NCBI RefSeq assembly: GCF_013085465.1
Contig: NZ_CP049838.1
Coordinates: 5,208,001-5,272,000, forward strand
Reading direction: 5' to 3'
DNA length: 64,000 bases
DNA from: Streptomyces asoensis
GTDB taxonomy: Bacteria > Actinomycetota > Actinomycetes > Streptomycetales > Streptomycetaceae
Below the pieces are notes generated by a model. The model was given only the letters and a program-made list of their open reading frames with translations, searched no databases and had not been told where the DNA came from. Positions 1 to 7,936 of the stretch are shown here, piece by piece; within the stretch, counting starts at the first letter, position 1, and each line of letters begins with the position of its first letter. The translations under genes and the position numbers were made by a program.

Positions 1-451
1 TCAGCCAGGCCAGCCTGGCGTCGACCTCCGCCGGACCGCTGCCGCCGAGCTGGTAGCGCAGCTGGGCGCCGGCGTCCGGATCGTCGAGTCCGACGACCGC
101 GCGGGCGGGGCCGCCGAGCAGCTCGTCGGCGTAGAGGGCGTCGAGGAGTTTCTGGCAGTCGGGGACGGAGGCGGTCGCCTTGAGCATGCCGTCCCGCCAG
201 GTGGCGGCGCCTTGGGTCGGGGTCCAGGGCGCGCCGAGGTCGGTGTCGGTGATGAGGGCGGCGCGCGCCTGCGCCTCGGTGAGGACGGGTGAGGTGGTCG
301 GCGCGGTGGGCCTGGCCGACGACCGCTGGACGGTCGGGGTGGCCGGGTCGGCGGTCGGCGGGTGTTCCAGACCGAGGGTGGCGCAGCCGCTGGTGAGGGT
401 GGCGACGCCGACGAGGAGGAGCGTGGCGGCCAGGAGGGTGGGACGGGCCAT
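1..451 (-). CDS. Secreted lipoprotein, 3' end outside window
   Basis: About 150 codons are visible; the reading frame runs off the left edge without a stop. The N-terminus is a type II signal peptide: MARPTLLAATLLL, then lipobox L-T-S-G-C with the lipidated Cys at residue 23. A low-complexity Thr/Pro/Ala linker (residues 28-55) follows, then a globular part with one Cys (VPDCQKLLD). The ATG at 451 has GGAGG about nine bases upstream. The family is not recognised beyond sensor-like or PknH-like lipoproteins common in streptomycetes, which is a guess. It should be anchored on the outer face of the membrane. Confidence 0.75.
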   Translation of the reverse strand, partial: MARPTLLAATLLLVGVATLTSGCATLGLEHPPTADPATPTVQRSSARPTAPTTSPVLTEAQARAALITDTDLGAPWTPTQGAATWRDGMLKATASVPDCQKLLDALYADELLGGPARAVVGLDDPDAGAQLRYQLGGSGPAEVDARLAWL

Positions 452-659
452 CGGGGGGTGCCTCCAGGAGTGCGCGCGGGTGCCTCCTCTCACGGCAACA
501 CCGGTCCCACCGGCCGACCAGCGCGGCGGGCCGTACGGGTTACCGGCGTTGGTGCGGGCGGGTGGTGCGGGAGGGTTGTGGGGGCAGGTGACGGGCGCGG
601 GCGGCCGGCGCGGGTGGCCGGCGTGGGAAAACGGATCGCGTCGCGCGGGATCCCGTTGC

Positions 660-672
660 TACGGTCGTCGCC
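660..672 (+). promoter_or_regulatory. Probable -10 box of the thrS leader, leaderless start
   Basis: TACGGT at 660-665 lies seven bases before the ATG at 673, so transcription would begin at or next to the leader-peptide start codon. No convincing -35 box is visible. Inferred from position only. Confidence 0.45.
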
Positions 673-729
673 ATGAAGCGCGCCCAGCCGTCCCTCACGA
701 CGACGCCGGACCCCGTCCCGGCGCGCTGA
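673..729 (+). CDS. Threonine-rich leader peptide of short ThrRS gene
   Basis: An 18-codon frame, MKRAQPSLTTTPDPVPAR, ends in TGA 18 bases before a strong GC hairpin. It contains three consecutive ACG threonine codons at 697-705. The gene downstream encodes a threonyl-tRNA synthetase, so the codon run matches the amino acid sensed. This is the layout of a classical ribosome-stalling attenuator: scarce charged tRNA-Thr would hold the ribosome on the ACG run and alter folding of the following RNA. The mechanism is inferred. An antiterminator is only weakly visible (707-711 can pair with 744-748). Confidence 0.6.
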   Translation: MKRAQPSLTTTPDPVPAR

Positions 730-746
730 TCCACGAACTGGATGTC

Positions 747-778
747 CGAAGCCCCGGGGCGAGTGCCCCGGGGCTTCG
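747..778 (+). terminator. Attenuator hairpin upstream of short thrS
   Basis: Perfect 14-bp inverted repeat: CGAAGCCCCGGGGC (747-760), loop GAGT, complement 765-778. There is no U tract, which is common for Streptomyces terminators. It lies between the Thr leader peptide stop (729) and the ThrRS start (822), about 43 bases before the gene, and so is placed to control readthrough. Confidence 0.6.
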
Positions 779-821
779 ACGTGCCCCGGTTCCTCGCCCC
801 TCCCCGACCGAGGGAGCCCCC

Positions 822-2072
822 GTGAACGACCAGGTCCACCTCCGAGACGACAGCCACGGCCATGACCACCGACGCCTCGGCCGCGAGCTCGGCCTCTTCG
901 ACACCGACCCCCTGATGGGCGCGGGCCTGCCGTACTGGCTGCCGGACGGGGCGGTCGTACGCCACGCCCTGGAGGAGTACGTACGGCAGGCCGAGCGCGC
1001 CGCCGGCTACCGCCATGTGTACTCGCCGGTCCTCGGCAAGCGCGAGCTGTACGAGATCTCGGGGCACTGGGACCACTACAGCGAGGACATGTTCCCGCCG
1101 ATGGAGCTGGGGGCCGAGCAGGTCGTGCTGCGCCCCAGCCTCTGCCCCCACCATGCGCTCATCTACCGTTCCCGCTCCCACAGCTACCGCGAACTGCCGC
1201 TCCGTATTGCCGAGTTGGGTGGCATGTACCGTTCCGAGCCGTCCGGTGTGCTCGGCGGGCTGACCCGCGTACGGGCCATCCAGCTCAACGACGCCCATAT
1301 CTTCTGCACCCTGGAGCAGGCCGTCGAGGAGGCCAGGGCTGCCCTGGAACTCATCGGCCGCGCCTGTGCGGACCTGGGGATCCGCCCGGCCCGGTACCGG
1401 CTCTCCCTGCCGGGCGAGGGCGGTAAGTACGTGGCCGACCCGGAGCTCTGGCGGCGGGCCACCGACCTGCTCCGGGAGGTCCTTCGGCAGGCGGGCGTCG
1501 CCTACGAGGCCGTCGAGGGCGAGGCCGCCTTCTACGGTCCGAAGATCGACGTTCAGATCACCGACCGCGCGGGCCGCGAGTCGACCCTGTCCACCGTCCA
1601 GATCGACTTCCACCAGCCCGAACGCTTCGACCTGCACTACATCGGCGCCGACGGGGCGAAACACCGCCCGGTGATGGTGCACCGCAGTGTCATCGGCAGT
1701 GTGGAACGGGCCGTGGCGCATCTCCTCGAGGAACACGGCGGCGCGTTCCCCGTGTGGCTGGCGCCGGTCCAGCTGGTCGTGCTGCCGGTGTCGCAGGCGC
1801 AGGAGGAACAGGCGGCGGAGCTGGTGCGGCGGGCGGTGGCGGCAGGGCTCAGGGCGGAACTCGCCGGGCCGGACCGGGGCAGCCTGGGGGCCCGGGTCCG
1901 GGCGGCGCGGCTGGTGCCTTACCAGGCGGTGATCGGGGAGCGGGAGGCGCAGGGCGACCTGGCCGCCGTCCGGCTGCGCGACGGCCGCCGCCCGGGGGCG
2001 CTGCCCGCCGACGAGCTGGTCCGCCGGATCGGGGAGCGGGCGGCGGCCCGCGGGACCGGGCTGTGGGCGTGA
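822..2072 (+). CDS. thrS: Short threonyl-tRNA synthetase lacking TGS and editing domains
   Basis: Class II aminoacyl-tRNA synthetase charging tRNA-Thr. It has 416 residues against roughly 640 for the housekeeping enzyme: the N-terminal TGS and N2 editing domains are absent, leaving catalytic core plus anticodon-binding domain (from about residue 310). The zinc ligands are kept: Cys in SLCPHH, His in DAHIFC, His in VMVHRS. Motif 2 (YRSEPSG) and motif 3 (GSVER) are intact. The CPHH loop differs from the usual CPGH. The GTG at 822 is chosen because it directly precedes the conserved core and leaves the leader hairpin untranslated. The preceding Thr leader suggests induction by threonine or tRNA-Thr starvation. 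It is probably a secondary ThrRS; duplicates of this kind can also give resistance to ThrRS inhibitors, but nothing here shows that. Confidence 0.88.
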   Translation: MNDQVHLRDDSHGHDHRRLGRELGLFDTDPLMGAGLPYWLPDGAVVRHALEEYVRQAERAAGYRHVYSPVLGKRELYEISGHWDHYSEDMFPPMELGAEQVVLRPSLCPHHALIYRSRSHSYRELPLRIAELGGMYRSEPSGVLGGLTRVRAIQLNDAHIFCTLEQAVEEARAALELIGRACADLGIRPARYRLSLPGEGGKYVADPELWRRATDLLREVLRQAGVAYEAVEGEAAFYGPKIDVQITDRAGRESTLSTVQIDFHQPERFDLHYIGADGAKHRPVMVHRSVIGSVERAVAHLLEEHGGAFPVWLAPVQLVVLPVSQAQEEQAAELVRRAVAAGLRAELAGPDRGSLGARVRAARLVPYQAVIGEREAQGDLAAVRLRDGRRPGALPADELVRRIGERAAARGTGLWA

Positions 2073-2129
2073 ACGCCCCCGCATAGGGTCGGTGGCGACG
2101 GCGAACGTGGTGCGGAAGGAGTCCCGAAG

Positions 2130-3089
2130 GTGACCGAGCAGCCCATCCCCGTGATCATCGACTGCGACACGGGCGTCGACGACGCCCTCGCCCTGCTGTT
2201 CGCCGTACGCCATCCCGGCCTGGACGTGCGGGCGGTGACGTGCGTGGCCGGGAACACGGACGTGGACGGCGTGGTCCGCAACACGCTGACCGTGCTGGAG
2301 TACGCGGGCGCCGGGGACATCCCGGTCGCCCGGGGCGCCGAGCGGCCGCTGATCGAACCGGTCCGCACGGCGGGGCATGTGCACGGGCAGGACGGCATGG
2401 GCGACCTGGGGCTGCCCGCCCCGACCCGCCGACCGGTCGACGTGGACGCGGTCACGTTGCTGCGCCGGGAGATCCTCGCCTCCCCGCGCCCGGTCACCCT
2501 CATCCCCACCGCCCCGCTGACGAACATCGCCCTGCTGCTGCGCACCCACCCGGAGGTGACCCGCAACATCGAGCGGATCGTGTTCATGGGCGGCGCGGTG
2601 ACGACCGGGAACGCCACGCCGGTCGCGGAGTTCAACGTGTGGCACGACCCGGAGGCGGCCGCGATCCTGCTCACCGCGGGCGTGCCGATCACCATGTACG
2701 GCCTGGACGTCTTCAAGCGGGTGCTGGTGCCGGCGGCGGACGTGGCGCGGCTGCGGGCGAGCCCTGAGCCCCGTCTCCGGCTGGCCGGCGAACTCCTCGC
2801 CCACCGCGACCCGGCCACCTCCGGGGACCCCACACCCACCGGTGGCCTCGGCGACGCGGGCGCGGTCTGCGCGGTGGCCGACCCGGCGGGCCTGACCACC
2901 GAGCTCCTCCCGGTGGAGGTCTCGCTGGCCCCCGGTCCGGCCCGCGGCCAGACGGTCGTCGACCGCCGCCCGCGCCCCGGCGAGTCCGAGATCCACGAGG
3001 GCGCACGCGAACAGACCCTCGTGGACGTGGCGTTGGACGTGGACGTGGAGCGCTACGTGAAGCTGTGGCTGACGGCGGTGGAGGGCTAG
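2130..3089 (+). CDS. Inosine-uridine preferring nucleoside hydrolase family protein
   Basis: Cleaves the N-glycosidic bond of ribonucleosides to base and ribose (nucleoside salvage, cytosol). 319 residues, normal family length. The calcium and ribose site is clear at the N-terminus: IIDCDTGVDDALAL, with Asp11, Asp13, Asp17 and Asp18. A second family block reads IVFMGGAVTTGNATPVAEFN, the region that binds the sugar. The C-terminal block has GDAGAV in place of the usual HDPLAV, so the conserved His near the base site is missing and substrate preference may differ. The GTG start has GGAAGGAG about ten bases upstream. It follows thrS by 57 bases and may be cotranscribed with it. Confidence 0.88.
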   Translation: MTEQPIPVIIDCDTGVDDALALLFAVRHPGLDVRAVTCVAGNTDVDGVVRNTLTVLEYAGAGDIPVARGAERPLIEPVRTAGHVHGQDGMGDLGLPAPTRRPVDVDAVTLLRREILASPRPVTLIPTAPLTNIALLLRTHPEVTRNIERIVFMGGAVTTGNATPVAEFNVWHDPEAAAILLTAGVPITMYGLDVFKRVLVPAADVARLRASPEPRLRLAGELLAHRDPATSGDPTPTGGLGDAGAVCAVADPAGLTTELLPVEVSLAPGPARGQTVVDRRPRPGESEIHEGAREQTLVDVALDVDVERYVKLWLTAVEG

Positions 3090-3149
3090 CCCCTCAAGCG
3101 CCTTGAGCCGATCAAGCCCCTGAAGCCCCTCAAGCGCCTCAACGGCAGA

Positions 3150-3184
3150 ACGCGGGCCTGGGGACATTGCCCCCAGGCCCGCGT
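3150..3184. terminator. Bidirectional terminator between convergent genes
   Basis: Perfect 14-bp stem (3150-3163 with 3171-3184), seven-base loop, between the nucleoside hydrolase stop and the convergent LAXTG protein stop. Suitable for both strands. Confidence 0.75.
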
Positions 3185-3186
3185 CA

Positions 3187-3302
3187 CGTCAGCCACTCAG
3201 CCGCGTCAGCCGCTCAGCCGCGTCAGCCGCGTCAGCCACTCAGCCACTCAGCCGCGTCAGCCACTCAGCCGCGTCAGCCACTCAGCCGCGTCAGCCGCTC
3301 AG
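3187..3302. repeat. Short tandem repeat, about 17-bp unit
   Basis: Alternating CAGCCACT, CAGCCGCT and CAGCCGCGT words; the clearest unit is GCGTCAGCCACTCAGCC (17 bp) repeated head to tail. It occupies the 3' untranslated region of the LAXTG gene and touches its stop codon. The units are direct with no unique spacers, so it is a simple microsatellite-like array. Confidence 0.8.
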
Positions 3303-4267
3303 CCGCGCAGCGCCTTGCGGCGCCGGGTCGCGACGACGATCGCAGCGCCGCCCGCCAGCAGCGCGGCCGCGCCGCCCGCGATCAGCGGGGTGTTGCTGTC
3401 CGCACCGGTCTCGGCGAGGTCACCGCCGCCACCGTTCGGCGTGGGGGCCGGTGCGCTCGTCGACTCGGAGGCGGACGGCGTCGGCGTGCTCGACTCCGAC
3501 TCCGACGCGGACGGCGACGGAGACGTGCTCTCGGACGCCGACGCGGAAGGCTCCGACGGCTTCGACGGCTCCGACGGTGTCGAGGCGGACGGCGACGGCG
3601 ACGAGCCGCCCCCGGCCGGCGGGGACGACGGCGGCTGCTCGGTGACCGTGCAGTCCTTCGTGCCGCCGTTCCAGGCCGCGATCAGCTTGTCCTTGATGAC
3701 CGGACGGTCCGGCCCCTTGGGCAGGTCCCCGTGGACGAACCCGTCCTTCGCGTCGAGCTTGCCGTCGAACTTGACCGCGCCCCGGTAGAGGTCGATCTGC
3801 GCGAAGCAGCCCGCGTCGGGCACGGCGATGTCGAGGGTGTCGGTCTGGCCGGGCTTGACCGTCACGCTGTCGAAGTCGACGAAGACCTGCTCGCCGGAGG
3901 TGCCGAAGCTGGCGCCGTGGGCGAGGTAGGAGGCGAGGGAGGCGGTGCACGTCGACGCGTCGCCGGCCGCGCGGACCTTGACGTGGATCTTGCCGTCCTC
4001 GGTCGGCTTGAGGTTCTGGTCGTCGACCCGGACCGAGTCGTAGAAGTGCGCGCCGTCGAGAGAGAACTGGCAGCGGTCGGTGCCCGTCTCGGTGCCCGCG
4101 CCCGTCCCCGGCTGGTACTGGCCGCCGGACTTCCAGCCGTCGCCACCGGGCGTGCCGGTACTGGCGAAGGCGCCGGAGGCGGCGGCGACGGAGGCGGCGC
4201 ACAGGGTGAGCGAAGCGGCGCCCGTCCCCAGCAGGCGGCGCACGGTGACACGTCTCGCTATGGACAT
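3299..4267 (-). CDS. LAXTG-anchored cell-wall surface protein
   Basis: 322 residues. The signal peptide (MSIARRVTVRRL, then an Ala-rich core ending ASGAFA) is followed by a folded domain of about 180 residues with four Cys (RCQFS, STCTAS, AGCFA, KDCTV). After it come a Ser/Pro/Glu-rich stalk and the sorting signal LAETG, a hydrophobic Ala/Gly segment and the basic tail RRRKALRG. LAXTG is the motif recognised by Streptomyces class E sortases, so the mature protein should be attached to peptidoglycan. The domain resembles those in many Streptomyces LAXTG proteins of unknown role. The ATG at 4267 is preferred because it begins the signal peptide directly. Confidence 0.85.
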   Translation of the reverse strand: MSIARRVTVRRLLGTGAASLTLCAASVAAASGAFASTGTPGGDGWKSGGQYQPGTGAGTETGTDRCQFSLDGAHFYDSVRVDDQNLKPTEDGKIHVKVRAAGDASTCTASLASYLAHGASFGTSGEQVFVDFDSVTVKPGQTDTLDIAVPDAGCFAQIDLYRGAVKFDGKLDAKDGFVHGDLPKGPDRPVIKDKLIAAWNGGTKDCTVTEQPPSSPPAGGGSSPSPSASTPSEPSKPSEPSASASESTSPSPSASESESSTPTPSASESTSAPAPTPNGGGGDLAETGADSNTPLIAGGAAALLAGGAAIVVATRRRKALRG

Positions 4268-4301
4268 GCGTATCCCATTCTTGGCGAGTGCCAGGACTGA
4301 T

Positions 4302-4321
4302 CGGCCAGAGCTGAATGGCCG
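4302..4321. promoter_or_regulatory. Inverted repeat in divergent promoter region
   Basis: CGGCCA, eight bases, TGGCCG between the LAXTG gene and the GH13 gene. It could be an operator or a 5'UTR hairpin of the leftward gene. No regulator is tied to it. Confidence 0.3.
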
Positions 4322-4535
4322 CGGCTGATTGGTCAGATCAGAAGAAGAAACACCAGGCCCTCCGGTCACAGGGGCCACAGCGTGGGCCCATCGTCGTGTG
4401 GACCACAGACCGCTGTCAACCTGCGTCAAACCTCAGGGAGTTCAAGGTTCCGTCACATCTCTCTCACGTGCGGAATGTTCCACTCCGAACGGCTCGCACG
4501 TTCACTTTCCGGGCACAATGGACAGACTTCCGCTC

Positions 4536-6185
4536 ATGACCGACTTCTCCTCCCACCGCCCCGACTGGTGGCGCCAGGCCGTCGTCTACCAGGTCTATCC
4601 GCGCAGTTTCGCCGACGCCGACGGCGACGGACTCGGGGACCTGCGCGGGGTCACCGAGCGGCTGCCCCACCTGGCCGGCCTCGGCGTGGACGCCCTCTGG
4701 CTCTCCCCCTTCTACCCGTCCGAGCTCGCCGACGGCGGCTACGACGTCGCCGACCACCGGGACGTGGACCCGCGCCTGGGTTCGCTGGCCGACTTCGACG
4801 CGCTGGCCGCCGAGGCCCACCGCCTCGGTCTGAAGGTGATCGTCGACCTCGTCCCCAACCACACCTCCCACCAGCACCTCTGGTTCCAGGAGGCGCTGGC
4901 GGACGGCCCCGGCTCCCCGGCCCGCGAGCGCTATGTCTTCCGTGACGGACGCGGCCCGAGCGGCGAACTCCCGCCCACCGACTGGCAGTCGGTCTTCGGC
5001 GGCAGCGCCTGGCAGCGCGTCCCCGACGGCCAGTGGTACCTGCACCTCTTCGCCCGTGAGCAGCCCGACCTCAACTGGGACCACGAGGAGATCCGCGAGG
5101 ACTTCCGCACCACCCTGCGCTTCTGGTCCGACCGGGGCGTCGACGGCTTCCGCGTGGACGTGGCCCACGCCCTCGCCAAGGACCTCGCCGAACCCCTCCG
5201 CGACCTGGGCACACCGGAACTCGTGGGCGAGGAAGCCCTCGACCGTCTGCCTCCCGGCACCCACCCCTTCTACGACCGCGACGAGGTCCACGAGATCTAC
5301 CGCGACTGGCGCCGCGTCCTCGACTCCTACACCCCGCCCCGCACGGCCGTCGCCGAGGCCTGGGTCCCGGGCACCCGCCGCGCCCTCTACGCCCGCCCCG
5401 AGGAACTGAATCAGGCGTTCAACTTCGAGTACCTCCAGGCGAGCTGGGACGCCGAGGAGATCCGTACGGTCGTCACCGACTCCCTGGCCACCGCCCGCGC
5501 CGTCGGAGCCTCGGCCACCTGGGTGCTGTCCAACCACGACGTCCTGCGCCACACCTCCCGCCTCATGCTGCCACCGGGCACGGACGACAACGCCTGGCTC
5601 CTCTCCGGCGGCCACGCCCCGCGCGTCGACGAGGCGGCCGGCCTGCGCCGGGCCCGTGCGGCGACGCTGCTGATGCTGGCGCTGCCGGGATCGTCGTACG
5701 TCTACCAGGGCGAGGAACTGGGCCTGCCCGAGGTCGCCGAGCTGCCCGTGGAGGTGCTCCAGGACCCGCTCTGGGAACAGACGGGCCGCATCCGCAAGGG
5801 CCGCGACGGCTGCCGGGTGCCGCTGCCGTGGACGACGACGGGAGCGTCGTACGGCTTCGGCGCGGCCGGTGCCTGGCTGCCGCAGCCGCCGTACTTCGCG
5901 CGGTACGCCGTCGAGGCCCAGGAGGGCGTGCAGGGCTCCACGCTGGAGCTCTACCGCACGGCCCTGCGTCTGCGTCGCAAGCTGCTCGACGGCGAGGAGC
6001 TCGGCTGGCTGCGGGACGAAACCCCGCCGGGCGTGCTGGCGTTCGCCCGCCACGACGGCTGGCGGTGCGTGACCAACCTGTCGGACGCTCCGGTGCCGCT
6101 GCCGCCGGGCGAGGTGCTGCTGAGCAGCGTTCCCCTCGACGACGACGGGCGGCTGGACCCGGACACGACGGTGTGGCTGGCCTAG
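4536..6185 (+). CDS. GH13 alpha-glucosidase (oligo-1,6-glucosidase type)
   Basis: Hydrolyses terminal alpha-1,4 or alpha-1,6 glucosides of imported maltooligosaccharides in the cytosol (no signal peptide). 549 residues, typical for the AglA/oligo-1,6-glucosidase subfamily. The catalytic triad is visible: nucleophile Asp208 (GFRVDVAH), acid/base Glu274 (AVAEAWV), Asp335 (LSNHDVLR). Further family blocks are VYQVYPRSFADADGDGLGDL near the N-terminus and DLVPNHTS. The start is uncertain: ATG at 4518 is in frame six codons earlier, and neither has a good ribosome site. No transporter or LacI regulator lies next to it, so it looks like a single-gene unit. Confidence 0.9.
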   Translation: MTDFSSHRPDWWRQAVVYQVYPRSFADADGDGLGDLRGVTERLPHLAGLGVDALWLSPFYPSELADGGYDVADHRDVDPRLGSLADFDALAAEAHRLGLKVIVDLVPNHTSHQHLWFQEALADGPGSPARERYVFRDGRGPSGELPPTDWQSVFGGSAWQRVPDGQWYLHLFAREQPDLNWDHEEIREDFRTTLRFWSDRGVDGFRVDVAHALAKDLAEPLRDLGTPELVGEEALDRLPPGTHPFYDRDEVHEIYRDWRRVLDSYTPPRTAVAEAWVPGTRRALYARPEELNQAFNFEYLQASWDAEEIRTVVTDSLATARAVGASATWVLSNHDVLRHTSRLMLPPGTDDNAWLLSGGHAPRVDEAAGLRRARAATLLMLALPGSSYVYQGEELGLPEVAELPVEVLQDPLWEQTGRIRKGRDGCRVPLPWTTTGASYGFGAAGAWLPQPPYFARYAVEAQEGVQGSTLELYRTALRLRRKLLDGEELGWLRDETPPGVLAFARHDGWRCVTNLSDAPVPLPPGEVLLSSVPLDDDGRLDPDTTVWLA

Positions 6186-6252
6186 GAGACCCGTGGTGGC
6201 CCTGACCGGGGCCGAATCGGAAGTGAAGCAGCTGGGGGCCCGTGCGGTACCG

Positions 6253-6288
6253 GAGCGGCCCGGCCGACATCTGTCGGTCGGGCCGCTC
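6253..6288. terminator. Bidirectional terminator, GH13 / DUF4142
   Basis: 16-bp stem with one G-T pair (6253-6268 with 6273-6288), loop ATCT, between the convergent stops at 6185 and 6310. Confidence 0.75.
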
Positions 6289-6309
6289 CACCGTGTGTAC
6301 GTCGCCGGG

Positions 6310-7053
6310 CTATCCGCCGTTGCCCACGATGGCGCCGATGTCCACCGGGGTGGCCGTGGCGGTCGGCGGCGGGGTGAGGACGATCAGCGGCTGGCCGGCG
6401 GGCGGGACCGGCGGGGTCATGTCCGACTTGGGCAGCTTCGGCGGGGTGGTCTGGGTGAACAGCGTGGTGTCGAAGTCGACCAGGCCGGTCTGCTCCATCA
6501 CCGTGATGTGGTCCAGGACGGTGTCGTTGGCCTGGTCGGCCAGCGCGCGCACCAGCGTGTTCTTCGTCGTCGAGCGGATCTTCGCCACCGTGTTGAAGAT
6601 CGAACCGTGCGTCATGCGCAGGATGTTGGCGAAGTCGACGTCGAACTGCTTGCCCTGGTCCGCCTTCAGGGTGTTGACGAACCCTTCCTGCTGCGGACTG
6701 GCCACGTTGGGAAGGGTGACGTTCAGCATCGGCGCGATCTTGAGGCAGGTGGTGTCCAGCGCCGCGTGGCCGTCGATGAGGTGCTGGCTGGCGGTGATGA
6801 CGCCCTTGCTCTGCCCCTTCTGGAGCCCGATCTGACCGACCGGGTACTCCCACAGACCTGCCGCGCGCACCGCCACGACGAAGGCGCGGTCGCTTTCCGT
6901 CAGCGGACCCCACTGGGTGTTGGCGATGATCCGGTCGCCCGAAGCCGACACGGTGTCAAGTCCGAGCATCGATGGGTAGGCGAGGGCGCTGAGTGTCAGC
7001 GTCAGCGCACCGCCGACGAACAGGGTTCCCATCATGTTTCGCGAAATTGGCAC
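6310..7053 (-). CDS. Secreted DUF4142 protein
   Basis: 247 residues. The N-terminal hydrophobic segment (ISRNMMGTLFVGGALTLTLSALAYP) is a signal peptide or anchor. A helical DUF4142 region follows (SDRAFVVAVRAAGLWEYPVGQIGLQKGQSKGV is split here as SDRAFVVAVRAAGLWE and GQIGLQKG), with the ferritin-like His/Asp segment HLIDGHAALD. The C-terminal 60 residues are Pro/Thr-rich. The GTG start at 7053 has GCAGGAGG just upstream, better than any earlier start. DUF4142 proteins are exported four-helix proteins of unknown biochemical role; no function is claimed. Confidence 0.8.
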   Translation of the reverse strand: MPISRNMMGTLFVGGALTLTLSALAYPSMLGLDTVSASGDRIIANTQWGPLTESDRAFVVAVRAAGLWEYPVGQIGLQKGQSKGVITASQHLIDGHAALDTTCLKIAPMLNVTLPNVASPQQEGFVNTLKADQGKQFDVDFANILRMTHGSIFNTVAKIRSTTKNTLVRALADQANDTVLDHITVMEQTGLVDFDTTLFTQTTPPKLPKSDMTPPVPPAGQPLIVLTPPPTATATPVDIGAIVGNGG

Positions 7054-7199
7054 CGTGCCTCCTGCCCGGTCGGGGATTCCGCCGATGTGTCGATGTGCTG
7101 CGTCCGGTGGGGGCGGACGCACAGGAGTACGGACGTGAGGCCGATCGTACTCACCGTCCTGAGTGAAAAGTTGATGGACGGGGCACACGGGCACAGGTA

Positions 7200-7216
7200 A
7201 GTTCCCATAAGGAACT
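7200..7216. promoter_or_regulatory. Perfect inverted repeat upstream of O-methyltransferase
   Basis: AGTTCC, five bases, GGAACT in the divergent promoter region, 37 bases before the GTG at 7253. Possible operator; regulator unknown. Confidence 0.35.
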
Positions 7217-7252
7217 CACCGAAGCCCGTGCAGGACAACGAAGGGACCCCTG

Positions 7253-7921
7253 GTGCAGCAGACCTGGACCGCCGTCGACGACTACTTCAACGGCCTGCTG
7301 GTGGAGGAGGACGAAGCCCTGCGGGCAGCCGGTGAGGGCAGCGAGGCGGCGGGCCTGCCACCGCACCAGGTGGCGCCCAACCAGGGCAAGTTGCTCCACC
7401 TGATCGCCCGCGTCCAGGGCGCCCGCAGCATCCTGGAGATCGGCACCCTCGGCGGCTACAGCACCCTGTGGCTCGCCCGCGCCCTTTCCGAGGGCGGCCG
7501 ACTGGTGACCCTGGAGGCGGACGAGCGGCATGCGGAGGTGGCAGCGGCGAACATCGCGGGTGCGGGCCTGGAAGGGGTGGTGGACCTACGGGTCGGCAAG
7601 GCGTCGGACACCCTGCCGGTGCTGGCCGCCGAGCTCGGTGACGAGCGCTTCGACCTGGTCTTCATCGACGCGGACAAGCCGTCCAACCCGCTCTACCTGG
7701 AGTGGGCCCTGCGGCTGACCCGCCCCGGCAGCGTCATCGTCGGCGACAACGTGGTGCGCGAGGGCGCGGTCACGGACGCCGGCAGCACGGACCCCCGCGT
7801 CCAGGGAGTCCGCCGCTTCACCGAACTGGTCGCGGAACACTCGAGGTTGACCGCGACAGCGGTGCAGACGGTGGGCGGAAAAGGGTACGACGGTTTCGTA
7901 CTGGCGCTGGTGACGGACTGA
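7253..7921 (+). CDS. SAM-dependent class I O-methyltransferase (catechol OMT type)
   Basis: Transfers methyl from S-adenosylmethionine to a hydroxyl of a small, often catecholic, substrate, using a divalent metal. 222 residues, the normal size of Methyltransf_3 proteins. Visible motifs: SAM-binding ILEIGTLGGYSTLWLA (about residues 62-77), TLEADERHAEVA (acidic ribose-binding end of strand 2), metal-binding FIDADKPSN and GDNVVREG. The GTG start has GAAGGGA spaced eight bases away. The MOSC gene begins 15 bases after its stop, so the two are likely cotranscribed. The substrate cannot be told. Confidence 0.9.
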   Translation: MQQTWTAVDDYFNGLLVEEDEALRAAGEGSEAAGLPPHQVAPNQGKLLHLIARVQGARSILEIGTLGGYSTLWLARALSEGGRLVTLEADERHAEVAAANIAGAGLEGVVDLRVGKASDTLPVLAAELGDERFDLVFIDADKPSNPLYLEWALRLTRPGSVIVGDNVVREGAVTDAGSTDPRVQGVRRFTELVAEHSRLTATAVQTVGGKGYDGFVLALVTD

Positions 7922-7936
7922 CGAGGGGGCGTGGGG

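Noticed and set aside
540..3167. 875-codon open frame on the minus strand opposite thrS and the nucleoside hydrolase
   Set aside because: Composition is the His/Arg/Gly mirror of GC-rich antisense DNA; no domain; the plus-strand genes have clear motifs.
3187..3302. Repeat array considered as CRISPR
   Set aside because: Units are directly joined with no unique spacers, no palindromic repeat of usual length and no cas genes.
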